From Watersipora subatra (taxonomy: Eukaryota > Bryozoa > Gymnolaemata > Cheilostomatida > Watersiporidae): DNA of 64,000 bases. The stretch lies in the NCBI RefSeq assembly GCF_963576615.1, contig NC_088710.1, positions 868,001-932,000 of the forward strand, given 5' to 3'. This document shows, one piece after another, positions 22,086 to 35,138 of the stretch. The translations under genes and the position numbers were made by a program. Position 1 is the first letter of the stretch; each line of letters begins with the position of its first letter. The notes under the pieces were generated by a model that saw only the letters and a list, made by a program, of their open reading frames with translations, was not told the origin of the DNA and searched no databases.

Positions 22086-23140
22086 GTATGTTTTCATGAG
22101 TAACGCTAACAGCTAACGCTAACAGCTAGGCACTGTAAACGCTATGGCGGCAGAGTACCTATTCCCCGCGAATTTTGTCTCATTAGTGTGATGCCAGTAT
22201 CACTGGCTTGAGCGCATATCGCTCGACACAACTCCTGCACCTAATTACCTCAGCTCTGCTTGGCTGTCGCACTGATATGGCTGCTTGCCAATCCAGTCTA
22301 TTTGATTGAAATCCCTTGTCATGTTGAATAGAGGTAGCTGTGCATTTGGACAATATATGGCACCGCAATACCCCAACGTAAGTAAAAAACCATACTTACC
22401 CTTTGGTATCGGGTTATCTGCATTAACTCAGGCCTATAAAAGGCTATAGTGAGCTAATAATGATTTATGTCAAAGGCTGGTCTTGACCTTTCATATGTGG
22501 TTTCTCTACCAGTAATGACACCCTGATATACCTTTTATGATAGACTTGGCTTGATTCAAGCACAAGTCCCTGAACTTGCATATGACTGCTTTCAATGCCT
22601 TCTCTGGCTTATATTCAAGGTAGTTGATTTTTCAATTCTCAACAATCTCAAATCTATCATCAAATCTCACAAACTGGCTGCGTTAGTCGGCATCATCCAG
22701 CGATGAATACGCCTCGAGTTGTAAGGTATCTATTTGTTCATGATGGGAGTTAACATGAAGCCCGGTCTTCGACACAAATTTGTATGTTGATAAATATCGA
22801 AGTAGTGATCACGTAGGTGGGGTATCAAGGTCGATAATAGATGACTCAAGTAATGCCGGCCTGCAAATGTCGGCCATGTTTATTGCGTTGCGATGTTACC
22901 ACTCGATCTTTCGGGGCCGACTTTTTTCCTTGAGCAGTATTTTTTTCCATAGCAATGACCTTTTAAATTGTGTCGATCCAATCGTTTAGGTCTACTTTAC
23001 ATTAGACGCGGCTATCTTTTTATCAAACTTCTAATGTATCGACCATTTGTCGATTGAATTTGTGTCATGGCCAGTGAGTGGAGCATCGACTGCTGAGGCA
23101 TAGCAAGTATGACTAAACCTAGTCCGAGACGCAGAAGTAG

Positions 23141-23302
23141 GTAGTAGATGAATTTAAAGCAGCAGAAAAAGATTTATTCAAAATTCAGCCTCCAGATATC
23201 CTGAAATATCGTTCATTAGGAAATGCTATTCTTGAGCTCTGCGATAGTCGACTGGATAATGTAGCCGTAATGAGCGATAGATTGCTTTTCGTGTTTCTTT
23301 AA
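23141..23302 (+). CDS. Exon-like open frame of unknown function
   Basis: A 53-codon frame without an initial ATG reads VVDEFKAAEKDLFKIQPPDI and ends SDRLLFVFL-stop. Its composition, with a regular pattern of charged and aliphatic residues, looks like a real protein helix. The sequence before it has AG acceptor candidates (GCAG, GTAG) but no strong pyrimidine tract. It could be a terminal exon of the plus-strand gene or a fragment of an old element. No family is recognised. Confidence 0.25.
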   Translation, partial: VVDEFKAAEKDLFKIQPPDILKYRSLGNAILELCDSRLDNVAVMSDRLLFVFL

Positions 23303-25213
23303 CTATCACTGTTTGATCTCTGATATAAAACATAAAACTAGACATTTCTAGAGCACGCAGGGACGTCTGACACAAGAATTTTAACAACTCTGAACAGTAA
23401 CAGATTTTTCGTACTTGTATTTACACGAAAATCAAACTAGCTAGATGCCTCTTGTGTCTGCCCTTGGCGTTATAAAATCTTGAAGTGTCGATGATTATGC
23501 ATTTTAACTGTCGACTTGGAATTACTCTATATATGCGCTTATTGTAAAAACATAGGCTGCTTTGGCATGACAAGTGTAGCTTAACATTGGAACTTAGGCA
23601 TTCGCTGCCTTTAATATGAAAGAAGTTTGGTAGAAACACAACTACTGGTAAACTTGCTGACCTTTCAGCTACAGGAAGGTGATACATAATATTGTGGCAT
23701 ACAGTAGACACAATTCCATAGCGATGTATGGCCACAGACGAGGAGGAGTGATAACGTACCCATAATTATATTCGTGATAAGATATGCCTGTTACGAGTAT
23801 TGGGCAATCGTAGACAAAGTTCTTCAGAGGCCTCAAGTAGCAGAAAGTGGCATAATAATATGCCACCCTTAGTCTTAACCGTAACGACCAGACTTTCCAG
23901 TTATCCTTGACCTGAGCCACTGCTCATTCGCTAATGTGGCAAAATATTATATGTTGTCTCACTAGGAACCTGTTCTTGATTCAAGTGAAGTTATATTATT
24001 AGTCGACATTTTCATAAAATGGATGAACTGTAAGTATTTGGTTAGCTTAATTTGTGCCGAGTTAGGGTACCGCATGGTGGTTTAATAATGACCATCCCTT
24101 TACCAGTAAACTGTGAATGCTTTTTAGAAGCAAAGAGTAAACTTCCAGTTTGTTGAGAGATTTTACCAGAGGTTGCTGTCAGGCCGCCCTCACAGCGGCA
24201 GCCAATCTTGTTTCGACAGCTCATTATTTTCTACTCTGATCTAATTGCTCTGATTGTAATCAGCTCATTGTTTCTAAGGATTCTTTATCCCACCAACTCT
24301 GCTTCTCCTAGGCTGCTCTGCCTACTCCCCGACTTGTCTTCTGTCTCTCTTCAAGAACCCTCAGCTAGGACACCCACTTCAAGCGCTGCCTCCTCTCACA
24401 TGTCGGTTTCATCTCTCTCGCTCTTTTACTCAGGATTTGAACATTTAAATCTAAAATTGTCGGTGAATATTGTAAACCTGAGCTCATATATTGTAGCTGT
24501 TAGTTAGAAAAATTGTGCCAGTGGGAATGTTGCCAAATTTAAAACGTGTAACCATGGTGAATTAGACGGTACGAATAGCTTCCAAGACTGGCCTGGCACG
24601 CTGTATGAAAATTTACTGGGGACCACATGTTGATGTATCGCGTGCCAACGGACCCAGCCTTGAGAGTGTTACGTAGGGTCAGTCAGGAGGATGTTATTGA
24701 GAGCACGTGGTTTCACTGCGGGCAGCGCTAGTAAGTCTATAGGCTACTAACCCTGTATAGCTGGCTGATAACACGAGTCTACACAGGTGCTAGGTAAACA
24801 GAATCCACTCACGCTCTGATCTGTCTGTTGCTAGTAATATATTTTACTAGTGACTTGAGCCCTTGCAGATAGAAAGAGGCCTCACTAGAGGTGTTTTGAC
24901 ATGAACAGCTGAAAAGGGAGCTGTAAGCTGTGTGGGGCGACAGTAACCTTACACCTCAGCATTGCCGTATCATTCATCATCGCATACCATAACTACTTAC
25001 AGAAATTATATAGCAATTTGTAGCCATTATTCCTTAGTTACGTGGGCTTTTCTGCCGCGCGAGTCATTGCTAGTAGCTAACAGGCATAACCTTCCTACAG
25101 CTCTGCAGCAACCTGCCAAGTTCTGTCTTTCATGCCTTGACTGAAACCATTTCAATCATACGATCTGCAAGATTTTCACTGCTACGTGATCAGGGTTACC
25201 TTTTAGAGGAAAG

Positions 25214-25444
25214 GTGATTTAGTAAGCAGGCATTACTTCACGTGCCTTGTATGATCAAGTTTATCGTTCGTCATCATTTAGTCTTTGCGCAGCTTTTTCT
25301 TTTTCATCCGCCATTTTGATAAGCACCCCATGACGATAACATGCTTTTGTCAACTTTGGTGTTTTGCTTTTCGTTCTACTAGAGCATAGTTTCTATGGTA
25401 TTTGCAATAGTACTATACTTATTTTCACTTCATCAAAATGATGA
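25214..25444. repeat. Dispersed repeat, copy 1 (pair at 37662)
   Basis: Starts GTGATTTAGTAAGCAGGCAT and ends CTTCATCAAAATGATGA. It matches 37662-37846 closely; the second copy lacks about 60 bases near the end. No terminal inverted repeats were recognised. Confidence 0.85.
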
Positions 25445-26330
25445 GCTCGGAATTTGCAGGTTGCGTAATGCAAAAGATACGGTCACCCTCTGGTGGCATC
25501 GCTGCTAAATATTGCAAAAAAGGATCAGAAATTACCATATTAGGTTACACCATATTAAGTTATATGACAATTCAATTTATTCTATTTACATGCATAAGAT
25601 CTATTGCGAGGGCAGCTGGTATAGTTAGCCAAGAAAAAATACCCAGTATTCCAATCTTACAGGTTCCATAGCCATGTAATTCGATTAATGTCTAGTTGTA
25701 TCCACGCTTCCTATGATATGGGAACTAGTTCCAATATGTTTGCGTCTGTTCGGAATTAAAATTTTCTGCATCGCATGAGTTGGCCAGCTCTCTTGAATGA
25801 TAAGTACACTATTTATTGTTTTAAACGGTCCCAGAAATAATAGCCTACCATCTTATTGGCTAATAAAACTAGCAAATGATTGTTATAAATAGTCATGAGA
25901 ACATAACTCTATTGCGGCATGCACTCCAACACTTTAACTGGTTGGGAGTGGCAGGTACTTGCTCATGCGGCTAACAGTACTCTCTTTACTGTCTGTTTTA
26001 TGGGAGTTTTAGACTAAAAGCATAGAATCAACTGCTGAATTATGGCTAGACACATTCATGTTTCAAGACTCACATTCATGTTTCATATATCAACCCATTC
26101 GCTAGCGTGGGCGTTGCCTCTATGTTTTCAAACCTCATCGATGCGCGGAAATATTGTTGCACATATCACTGTGCACTGCATTTGGCCAATATTTTGAATG
26201 AACCAACGCAGTTGATTCTCTGATGTATCGCTGCAGCCCAAATTACGATTCATATGTTCTTGTAAAGCCGAAAAGGGTAGCTGTATGCATTTTATTCACA
26301 TAAGCCTAAATGATCGATATTTTTATGTAT

Positions 26331-26486
26331 TCATCATGTGTCCTTTTCTGGAATACATCTGTGAAATCCAAAAGCCCCCTTATTCACCATGTGTCCTTTT
26401 CTGGGATACATCTGTGGAATCCAAAAGCCCCCTTATTCATCATGTGTCCTTTTCTGGGATACATCTGTGGAATCCAAAAGCCCCTT
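26331..26486. repeat. 53-bp tandem repeat, about three copies
   Basis: The unit begins TCATCATGTGTCCTTTTCTG and ends in a run around AAAAGCCCCCTTAT. Starts fall at 26331, 26384 and 26437. Long plus- and minus-strand frames here are products of the repeat. Confidence 0.92.
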
Positions 26487-26770
26487 CGCTTGGAGTTGGA
26501 CGACTCAAGTATACTGGAAACTTGTGTAATAATATTCGTTGTGAGCAGCGTCAGCCTTGCAGCAAACCCCCAGCGGAACACAGCGGAGGTTACAAACATG
26601 GTCGCAATCTTTCATCCTTGATATTTATATGAATAAACTTTCATTTTACTACTTATAATATAAATTATATATTGTCTAGTACTTGTATTTAATAGTTGTA
26701 CTTTTACTCTAAATGACTTAGTAACATATTGGAGTAACTGAGCATTATGCTGGGAGTTGAACGACTTTAT

Positions 26771-27040
26771 TTAGGTGTGTCTGGTTTGATTATGAAAGCC
26801 ATCTCGACGCTGATCAGCTAAGCCAATCAAGAATATGAAGTGCTTGAGTATCAAGTACTCCCGTAACTCAATGGTACTATCAGCCAAAGCATGAAATCTC
26901 TTGAATTCACCAGCAAATTTGCTGTCAGTTCCCTTGTGTTCTTCAGCCTTTGAAAAAGACATTAAAATGGAGTCCGGCTCCATGTGGGTCCCATGGAACT
27001 GCATCACTGGTCTGTTTTCATATATGTTTGCACTAGTCAA
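26771..27040 (-). CDS. Unidentified 89-codon open frame
   Basis: ATG to TAA, starting MTSANIYENRPVMQFHGTHM and ending FHNQTRHT. Its composition is balanced and not repetitive, and it contains EFKRFHALADSTIELREYLI, which looks helical. There is no splice context or recognised domain. It could be a short gene, an exon or chance. Confidence 0.22.
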   Translation of the reverse strand: MTSANIYENRPVMQFHGTHMEPDSILMSFSKAEEHKGTDSKFAGEFKRFHALADSTIELREYLILKHFIFLIGLADQRRDGFHNQTRHT

Positions 27041-28003
27041 CCTTTAAAGTGCCGTACTTTCTAATAAAGTCAATGGTGTTTGAAATTGCATCTAGTTCAG
27101 GTCAGTTTTATGAGTCTACTTCCTCCAGGTTCGCATTAGATGAGCTCAAATGCTTGAGGGGGTGTCTATATATTTGAGTGGAACTGTATCGTTGAACTCA
27201 TTCACGTGTACATCCTGTTATAATTACTGAAGCCTTCGTAGATGATATGTGTCATACAAGAATGATTAACGCTGTCCCATTTCATTTGACAGCAGCTACT
27301 ACAGACATTTTCTAAATTTAGTGAATGAGATTTTAAAAGCTGCCGAAGCCACTGAAGATGTGCACTGATTTATCATTATGTACTATATATATACGAATTC
27401 ATTGCAATCTGATTATACGAGAATGTGTTCAGGTTTGTTCCTCGAAGCTTCTCTATGGAACTTGTTACATTCATCCAAGTATCGTAAATATCAACATCAC
27501 CTCATTGCAGTGACTCTGGACTCTAAAAACATCTGCATATATCAATGAAATTTAGTAAAATACTTTCCATCTAGTTGCACTTACTCCCACTATACGTGCC
27601 ACTTTGAATCAACATCTCATTGATTAGTAGATGTGTCCATGCTGTTTGTTGTATAACTCTGCATTTTTGTATACAGTGTACATAAACAAGGAGTCAAGGG
27701 AATAAAACAATGCTGCGTATAGGGTAACTCTCTAGGTAGGTTTAACTCTACATATTTACTAGTTGAATAACTGGTATTGCACAAGTAATAAATAATTACC
27801 CAATAAAATTGAGTAACTTAAGCTAGTAAAGCTGGTGACTTACTATAATAAGAGCTGTGCCCTACATCTGAAGCCAGCTTGTGACGCGTGATAATCAATG
27901 ACGACGCAATCGTTAACTTGAGCATGCTAGTATTTTCTCAAGTCATGCATAAGTATTTGCCTTACATGTATTATTCCATAGTATGGTGAGGACATTGTAG
28001 TGT
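27041..28003. other. Intergenic DNA, nothing recognised
   Basis: AT-rich sequence without recognised coding, array or terminal repeat. Confidence 0.4.
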
Positions 28004-28066
28004 ATTGGGTTAGCTCGCCAGTCTGTACACCTAGAGGTTACGAGTTTAAATCTGGTGTGAAGCGGA
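28004..28066 (+). repeat. Possible tRNA-derived SINE head
   Basis: The stretch holds GGGTTAGCTCGCCAGTC (like an A box) and, about 30 bases later, GGTTACGAGTTTAAATCTGG (like a B box). The spacing resembles a tRNA pol III promoter. No folded tRNA is claimed and no second copy was confirmed. Confidence 0.3.
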
Positions 28067-28284
28067 TTTATTGTTCCTAAAACTTTATCGCTATAACTGA
28101 ATGGATGCATGACAGACAGACAACCACTGAGATTCATAAAGATGGAGATGCTATTGCTTTCATTGATGCAGCATTTATTCGCCATGCTGGCTTTTTTGTA
28201 TCTATTTTTTAAGGTTTTCGGACGCTCTCAAAACTGCTTCAAGTTTCCTCAGTTCAAGTCTATACTTACAATGTTTTTCTTTAA

Positions 28285-28446
28285 GTTGTGAGACCAGCTA
28301 TAGTGTATCTATTTAATATACAACCATATTATATGTAATTTGTGAGACCAGCTATAGTGTATCTATTTAATATACAACCATATTATATGTAATTTGTGAG
28401 ACCAGCTATAGTGTATCTATTTAATATACAACCATATTATATGTAT
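28285..28446. repeat. 54-bp tandem repeat, three copies
   Basis: Nearly identical copies of a unit beginning GTGAGACCAGCTATAGTGTA, with starts at 28288, 28342 and 28396. Confidence 0.95.
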
Positions 28447-29522
28447 TGTTAATAATCAGTAACAGTCATTGAGTTTTCTCACTTGAGGGTTCATCTGTTA
28501 TAACAATAAGTCTTTGATATATTTAATATAAAACACAACATATACTAATAATATTAGTTAGTTTAAAGTATCTGACAACTGATCAGTCATGCTACAATTA
28601 CTTGTGTGTAGGAAGTGTCAGCCAGTACCTCGAGGTACAAGTAACGGCTGTCAGATCTTCTGTGACACTTAGTTGTGCCCACATTTGTCCTAACCTAATA
28701 ACACCTGTTTTTAAATTGACTTTAATATATATAACAAGTATCAAAATCTTCTCCCTCATAATAGCTTAGAGGATTCTTATGTGTTAGTTTACTAAAGAGC
28801 CAAGTTGTTGTATGAAACTATCGATAACCTGTTAGTAGCAGTGAGGAGTGGACTAGTCTTAAGTACATCCTTTGCTTGTTACCATCAGAGTCCGCAAGTG
28901 CTTCCATTCTAGTCTCGCCGTTAAGGCTGAACCATAGCCACTCTACTCACTGCTTCTTTCCTTGCCTGTGGGATTGTAGGACATTATTCACTATATTTCC
29001 ATTGTACGAATGATACTAGTTTGGAATTGTGTGCACGTTGACTAACCGCATGATAAGTGTTTCAATAGACATTCACATGTTACAAATTAATGCAGGTACT
29101 TTTTAAAATATAAGCAATACATGCCATAGGTCAGAGGTCATAGCGTGCACCCCTGCCTTGCTTAGCAGCATATTTTTGAAATGGGAACTGTTATATAAAC
29201 ACTCAGCACAGCTTTCCTAGATGGAAGAAGGAAGCTCTTCAATACCTATACTCTGCACTGTATGTCTATACAGTGCACTCCTCAGTTACACTGTTTCTGT
29301 TATACGGTTTTTCGTCTTACAATGTCATGCACAATTATTTTTCATCACAGCCATACGGCACCTTTTTTCGCCATATGACATCAACTAAAATTTCTCTCAA
29401 AATTCAAATCTGGCTTTCGGTATGCTGAATACGTCGGAATAAGCTATATTAAAAATAAAACCTGAAACAGATGGGGATAAAATTTTAGACGGTGATAAAA
29501 TTTTATACGATGACAATGTTTA

Positions 29523-30436
29523 AAGGTTGACTTGCAACAAAATTCACATTACAGTTATTTGATACCAAAAGATTCACTATGTCTTACTCTGCTGTGTTGT
29601 AGATGCAAAATATGTGGAAATGTGATTACAAGCTCTTAAAAGCTAAAAAATGAACAGTTAATCACAGCCATCATGAAAACGCCGTAGACCAGAATCCGTT
29701 TCCAAAACGGCTCAAATGGGACATAAGATGAACACTATGGCTTCTGTTTACATTTTCATGCAACCTCATTAGTCGAGATATTTTCACAAATATACTTCAC
29801 GCATTCAATGAAACCATGTCTATTGTCCTTACGCGTCTATTTCATCATCATTGTAATGCTGTCACTTTGAGCCCCGATATCTCAAAACCTACCATAAAAA
29901 TTCATTCAAATTTTTAACCCTAGCTTGAATGATTGCATATCATCCTCTGGTAAACATGAAGAGCCTGTTGGTCACTTGTGATAGTGGAAAAATGCTGCAG
30001 AAACTGTTCGCGACATTTGGCAGGAAGTAGGGGTCACATGATCAGTTTACGAATAAATGATTTGACCGGGCTGACACGAAACTGTAGAGTAGCGAGCATA
30101 CATATTTGATACGGGTTTCCCAGTAAAACACGAAGTGTTTGTCATAAACTAGTGCTACGAAACGTTTTATATTGAGCCTTTTATTGGCCTTTCAATTCAT
30201 GTGAAAACATCGCGTGTCAAAATAATAACCAAAATGTTTGAGAATGTCATCGAAATAAAGAAATTCCAAATGATGGCATTTTCGTGATGGCTGCAATGAA
30301 CTGTTCGTTTTTTAGCTTTTAAGAGCTTGTAATCACATTTCCACATATTTTGCATCTACAACACAGCAGAGTAAACAATGGTAAATCTTTTGATACCAAA
30401 AAACTGTAATATGAATTTTTTTGCCAGTCAACCTTC
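29523..30436. mobile_element. Foldback element with arms of about 160 bp
   Basis: The left arm (29523 to about 29684) starts AAAGGTTGACTTGCAACAAA. The right arm (about 30275-30436), reversed, starts GAAGGTTGACTGGCAAAAAA. Both arms continue through TTTGATACCAAAAGATT, TGCTGTGTTGTAGATGC, CACATTTCCACATATTTTGC and the GAGCTTGTAATCAC region. The middle of about 590 bases has no transposase. This is a non-autonomous, MITE-like foldback; its superfamily is unknown. Confidence 0.88.
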
Positions 30437-30795
30437 AAGTTTAGGTTAATAAAATACATACCAAAGTTAGCTACGAGTGTGTGTATAGTAAGCTAAATTC
30501 ATTCTACTTTAAATTCTAAGTCTATGTTGTACGTCTGATTTGTAGGTAAGAACTCCCCGCGGTACATACTGCACATAGTATATTATAATGTTACATTTTA
30601 TTGCAGATCATAACCACGAAATATACTAAAGTTACTGTTGGTAACTATAGTTTCTAAGGGTAACATAATAGGTTGCTACTAATATAGTGATGTTTTTTGT
30701 CAGGCGGTATTTCCATTAGATAATTACTATGGGTTTCTGTATCCCTCTTTATGACAATTTCGTCTTGCGATGCCAAAAGTGGGACGAATTAATGT

Positions 30796-31006
30796 CGTAT
30801 GGTAGGTATCCACTGTACTTGGGGTGTTGTATGGTAGGGGTCCACTGTACTTAGGATGTCGTATGGTAGGGATCTATTGAACTTGGGATGTCGTATGGTA
30901 GGGGTCCACTGTACTGTCGTATGGTGGGGGTCCACTGTACTTGGTATGTCGTATGGTAGGGGTCCACTGTACTGTCATATAGTAGAGGTCCACTGTACTT
31001 GGGGCA
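30796..31006. repeat. 32/26-bp minisatellite
   Basis: About seven copies of GTATGGTAGGGGTCCACTGT followed by either a long tail (ACTTGGGGTGTC) or a short one (ACTGTC), so two unit lengths are mixed. Confidence 0.92.
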
Positions 31007-31310
31007 TCCATAAATGAAAAATCTACTTAATCCTAGAAGCTACATAGTTTTAGAGGCTTGGCCACTCAGAGGCAGTCTGACCTTAGCTGAAGTTCCTAAA
31101 TCATAGTCAGGCGCGTGAGAGTCGCCTGTTTATACAACAGAAACAATGGAAGTGTTAAAAATGTTTAAAATGGATTAGCTTGTGCGGCATTTTCTTGCAC
31201 ATCATGTGAAAGTGCCATTTCAATCTTTCACAAGCATAAAATATTCTATAAGAATCTGTGATTAACAAAACTCGTTTGACTTGCGGGTTTTTCCAGTTTC
31301 CATCTTGCAG

Positions 31311-31466
31311 TACATGCACTGAAGGGGTTTCTCTTTCATTGTAGTACATGCACTGAAGGGGTTTCTCTTTCATTGTAGTACATGCACTGAAGGGGTTTCT
31401 CTTTCATTGTAGTACATGCACTGAAGGGGTTTCTCTTTCATTGTAGTACATGCACTGAAGGGTTTT
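31311..31466. repeat. 34-bp minisatellite, about 4.5 copies
   Basis: Almost identical units that start GTACATGCACTGAAGGGGTT and end TTCATTGTA. Confidence 0.95.
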
Positions 31467-31766
31467 AGCATTTCCATCTTGCCGATGATGCAAATTTGAC
31501 AGAAAATAGTGATTGTGTGAGCGCATAACTCTGATATCGTCATCAAAGCTTGCTTTTTAAAGTTCTTGAGTGTGAAATGAACCCATCAGCTGTAACGCTT
31601 GTCAAAGCTTCTCACTCTCCGCCCTGTTATATCTATCAGTTACTCTGATTTTTGGGGAAATGTCCAACGGACTATGTGGCAGCACTGGGCTCATCGAGAC
31701 AGCGTAATTGATTGGAATAGACTGCAGAGTCAACAAATAAATGGCAGATTAAATAAACACCGTAAA

Positions 31767-32546
31767 TTGAGCTGCTCACCACACGCCTGCCTGTAGTAGC
31801 AGTTCTGCCAGTTAGCTGCTCACCACACGCCTGCCTGTAGTAGCAGTTCTGCCAGCTAGCTGCTCACCACACGCCTGCCTGTAGTAGCAGTTCTGCCAGC
31901 TAGCTGCTCACCACACGCCTGCCTGTAGTAGCAGTTCTGCCAGCTAGCTGCTCACCACACGCCTGCCTGTAGTAGCAGTTCTGCCAGCTAGCTGCTCACC
32001 ACACGCCTGCCTGTAGTTGCAGTTCTGCCAGCTAGCTGCTCACCACACGCCTGCCTGTAGTAGCAGTTCTGCCAGCTAGCTGCTCACCACACGCCTGCCT
32101 GTAGTAGCAGTTCTGCCAGCTAGCTGCTCACCACACGCCTGCCTGTAGTAGCAGTTCTGCCAGCTAGCTGCTCACCACACGCCTGCCTGTAGTAGCAGTT
32201 CTGCCAGCTAGCTGCTCACCACACGCCTGCCTGTAGTAGCAGTTCTGCCAGCTAGCTGCTCACCACACGCCTGCCTGTAGTAGCAGTTCTGCTAGCTAGC
32301 TGCTCACCACACGCCTGCCTGTAGTAGCTGTTCTGCTAGCTAGCTGCTCACCACACGCCTGCCTGTAGTAGCAGTTCTGCCAGCTAGCTGCTCACCACGC
32401 GCCTGCCTGTAGTAGCAGTTCTGCTAGCTAGCTGCTCATCACACGCCTGCCTGTAGTAGCAGTTCTGCCAGCTAGCTGCTCACCACACGCCTGCCTGTAG
32501 TAGTAGTTCTGCCAGCTAGCTGCTCACCACACGCCTGCCTGTAGAC
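31767..32546. repeat. 44-bp satellite-like array, about 17-18 copies
   Basis: Highly uniform units beginning GCTGCTCACCACACGCCTGC and ending TTCTGCCAGCTA. Most copies differ by at most one base. The palindrome AGCTAGCT occurs at each unit junction. The array is GC-richer than its flanks. Confidence 0.97.
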
Positions 32547-33832
32547 ACTGAAGCCTGCATCACACTGGACACTGTTTACACACAGCACTGACAGGAAACT
32601 GTATGCCAGTGTGACCATTCATGTAATAGATGTACTCCTGTTGTGCGGTGCTTACAGGAGTGTCTGACTTACATAAACATATCCTGTTGACCAATTCAAA
32701 CCTTTGTTACACCGGTGGACTCCTTCATCAAATGAGGGCGAGGTTGCATCATATTCCCTTATTAAAAATACTTTTAAACATTCTAGACGGTTTATAGTGT
32801 ATTCGTAGTGTTAATGGTATTTTAGCAGTTGAATTTCCCCTATTGATTAGCCTACCAACACGAAACTGATAATGCAATCAGTTTATAGACAGAATACTCT
32901 CAATAACCCTCAGTACAGGAGTGCTAGTCTGTTAATGTTTATGCGGATGTCACAAATATATCTCACAAAATCTTCTTGTCGCCGAGTCAGTTTATTGAAT
33001 ATAACCGTTCGTGCAGCTATCTGCTGTGCCATCCACTTTCTCATAACGTAATTATAAATTCTGACTGCGAACCAAAATTATTATTTGTAAAAATAGGTCA
33101 TTGTGTTGACTTTCACCCAAGCCCACTTTGCGCTAATCCTTTATCTATAGCTGTAGTCTAGACCAGTATTAGGACTATCCAGTAATACGCAACATTAATT
33201 GGCAAATGGGACAACTCTAAAAAAATTAAAGGTACTTGTAGTGTCTATTGCGAATGTTTTTGAGGTCTGTCTATAAGCACCATCTCCTGTGAGAATGAAG
33301 GCGATCATGGTTCTTTCCCATTTCCTGTAACCATGACTTTTCTTGGCAGGGTTCAACAGTGGTTTACCATAGCCTTCTATTGGGTATTTTTATTGAGACA
33401 ACATTTCTCAAGTCTTTGAAGTAGGTGAGTAATAAAAGTGATTCAATCTCAGTTAAAGAAAACCTCTCACGATCTGTGTACTAGACTCGAGGAATCATCT
33501 TATCTTGTTTAGTAAGGTCTGTACAACCATAGACATCAGCCCACCTGATCGCTCCTTGAACAACTTTAATAGCTAGCAGTTTTCCGTGTATAAGCGGGTG
33601 ACTGGACCAGGATGCTATATTGTGTTAATACGGTGGCATCGCCGATATCAGTTTTATACGACTTCATCTCGTCAGCTATCGAACTTAGGCTTCTTAGCAT
33701 TTTCCTTTTTTAAATATCTTGTGCAATAAAACTTAAAGGTAATTCAGGGCCAACCAGGAAGTAGTTTTCCATGTGCTGAAAGAATTGCCCAAATCTTCTA
33801 TGATGTCATGCTGCCATGAGGTGTTTAACCTA
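32547..33832. other. Intergenic DNA, nothing recognised
   Basis: No conserved frame, tandem array or terminal repeat was recognised in this stretch. Confidence 0.4.
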
Positions 33833-35039
33833 CAGTAAAACCCTTTATTAGAACGCCATGGCGCTCTATTTTTCAACCCTTCCCTTGGAGTGGCACTTCA
33901 TTAGAGGTGGCGTTCAAATAAAGGGCGCCGTTGTATTTTAAAACGCTTCGTCAGAATGATCTCTTAACAAATAAGCCCGGGCAGCTGATACATGTCTCTA
34001 CCAGTTGATATTTATAGCTTGCAATTTATCTAAGATGACCTTATAGCCTGCGTTGCAATTTGTTGGAGCTTTCAAGTTTTTTATTTCATTCTAAATTTGG
34101 AGGCATATTTTCATTTTATAACCTTATTTAACAAGGTTGCATTAAAGCTCTTTACCCTTATTGATATTTTTGCTACAGTTTGCAGCCAAAACTAGCTTTT
34201 TATATGCAATAGACATGGAGTTATGGGCCGCGATCCATTGTAAGTCAAGTTCATATTACCACAATGATGCTATTAAATAGTTTGCTATAGATCTGCAAAT
34301 TAATAAGTTGCATAATGATAATCAATCAAATGCTACAAATATATATTCAAGAACAAGTGACATAAACAAACCATATTTACATGTATAATACATTCAGAAA
34401 CAAAATTAACATTTTTAAAACAAAAATATTAGCATTTTTTGCTCAGTCAGTCGCGGTCTGATTGTTGTTTTCATTTGCAACTACTCCATATTTTTTTGGC
34501 TGTTCAAGACCTTCCCCAGCGTCTTCTGACCTCAACTCGTCTTCTGCACAGCTGAGCTAGTCGATATTAGCGTCCAAACAGTTTTAGCAGAGCAACACTT
34601 TCATGTGATGCACTTTAAACATTTAAACACTTGTTTGCACAAATACAAAAAACCGCGTGTAATGAAAGTAGCTTCAGAATTTTAGCATCAAAATACGTAG
34701 CAGCACAGATTCCATCACAAATGCACAAAACCTCTTCACATACATCGAAGTATTGAACCGCCTTAAAAAGGAACTACGATTAGCCTTGTACAGTTACTAA
34801 TTCTATGGTGTTGCATTCAAAGTTTTAAGGAAAAAACCATAAAGACTTGAAGTTGGAGAATGGACTTTGGCACGAACAGAAACAACGAACCAATTAATTG
34901 TCATTGATGTAGCCGAGTCATTATTAGTAGTTTTGTGGACTCTTTTCTACTGATCACTTGCTATTATGGGTTCATAAAGATCAACAATGTCAAATAGTAG
35001 CGGTCAAATAAAGGTGGCGTTCAAATAAAGGTTTTACGG
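33833..35039. mobile_element. TIR MITE family 1, copy B
   Basis: Left end CAGTAAAACCCTTTATTAGA after TA; right end, reversed, CCGTAAAACCTTTATTTGAA. The interior is collinear with copy A (for example TTTGCAGCCAAAACTAG and the CTACTGATCA region near the right end). No target duplication remains at the right side. No transposase frame. Confidence 0.82.
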
Positions 35040-35138
35040 CGTTTGCTCTGCGTGTCGACCAGTACTCAGGACTCAAATGTGAGTAATTCAGCACAATAAA
35101 ATCACTCTAGCGTTTAACTAGCTCTGGCCACTTTACAA

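Larger units (their letters stand above)
22086..26330. other. Introns or intergenic DNA, no conserved gene recognised
   Basis: Presumed introns or downstream region of the plus-strand secreted-protein gene. Apart from the items listed separately (23141 and 25214), only short frames of no clear identity were seen, for example 22780-22989 (+), 23421-23735 (-) and 24208-24507 (+). Confidence 0.4.

Noticed and set aside
24494..24633. Open plus-strand frame KNCASGNVAKFKTCNHGELD and onward, resembling a small cysteine-bearing domain
   Set aside because: No start or convincing splice sites, and no known cysteine pattern.
31767..32546. CRISPR-like array
   Set aside because: The 44-bp units are direct tandem copies with no variable spacers, and the host is an animal.
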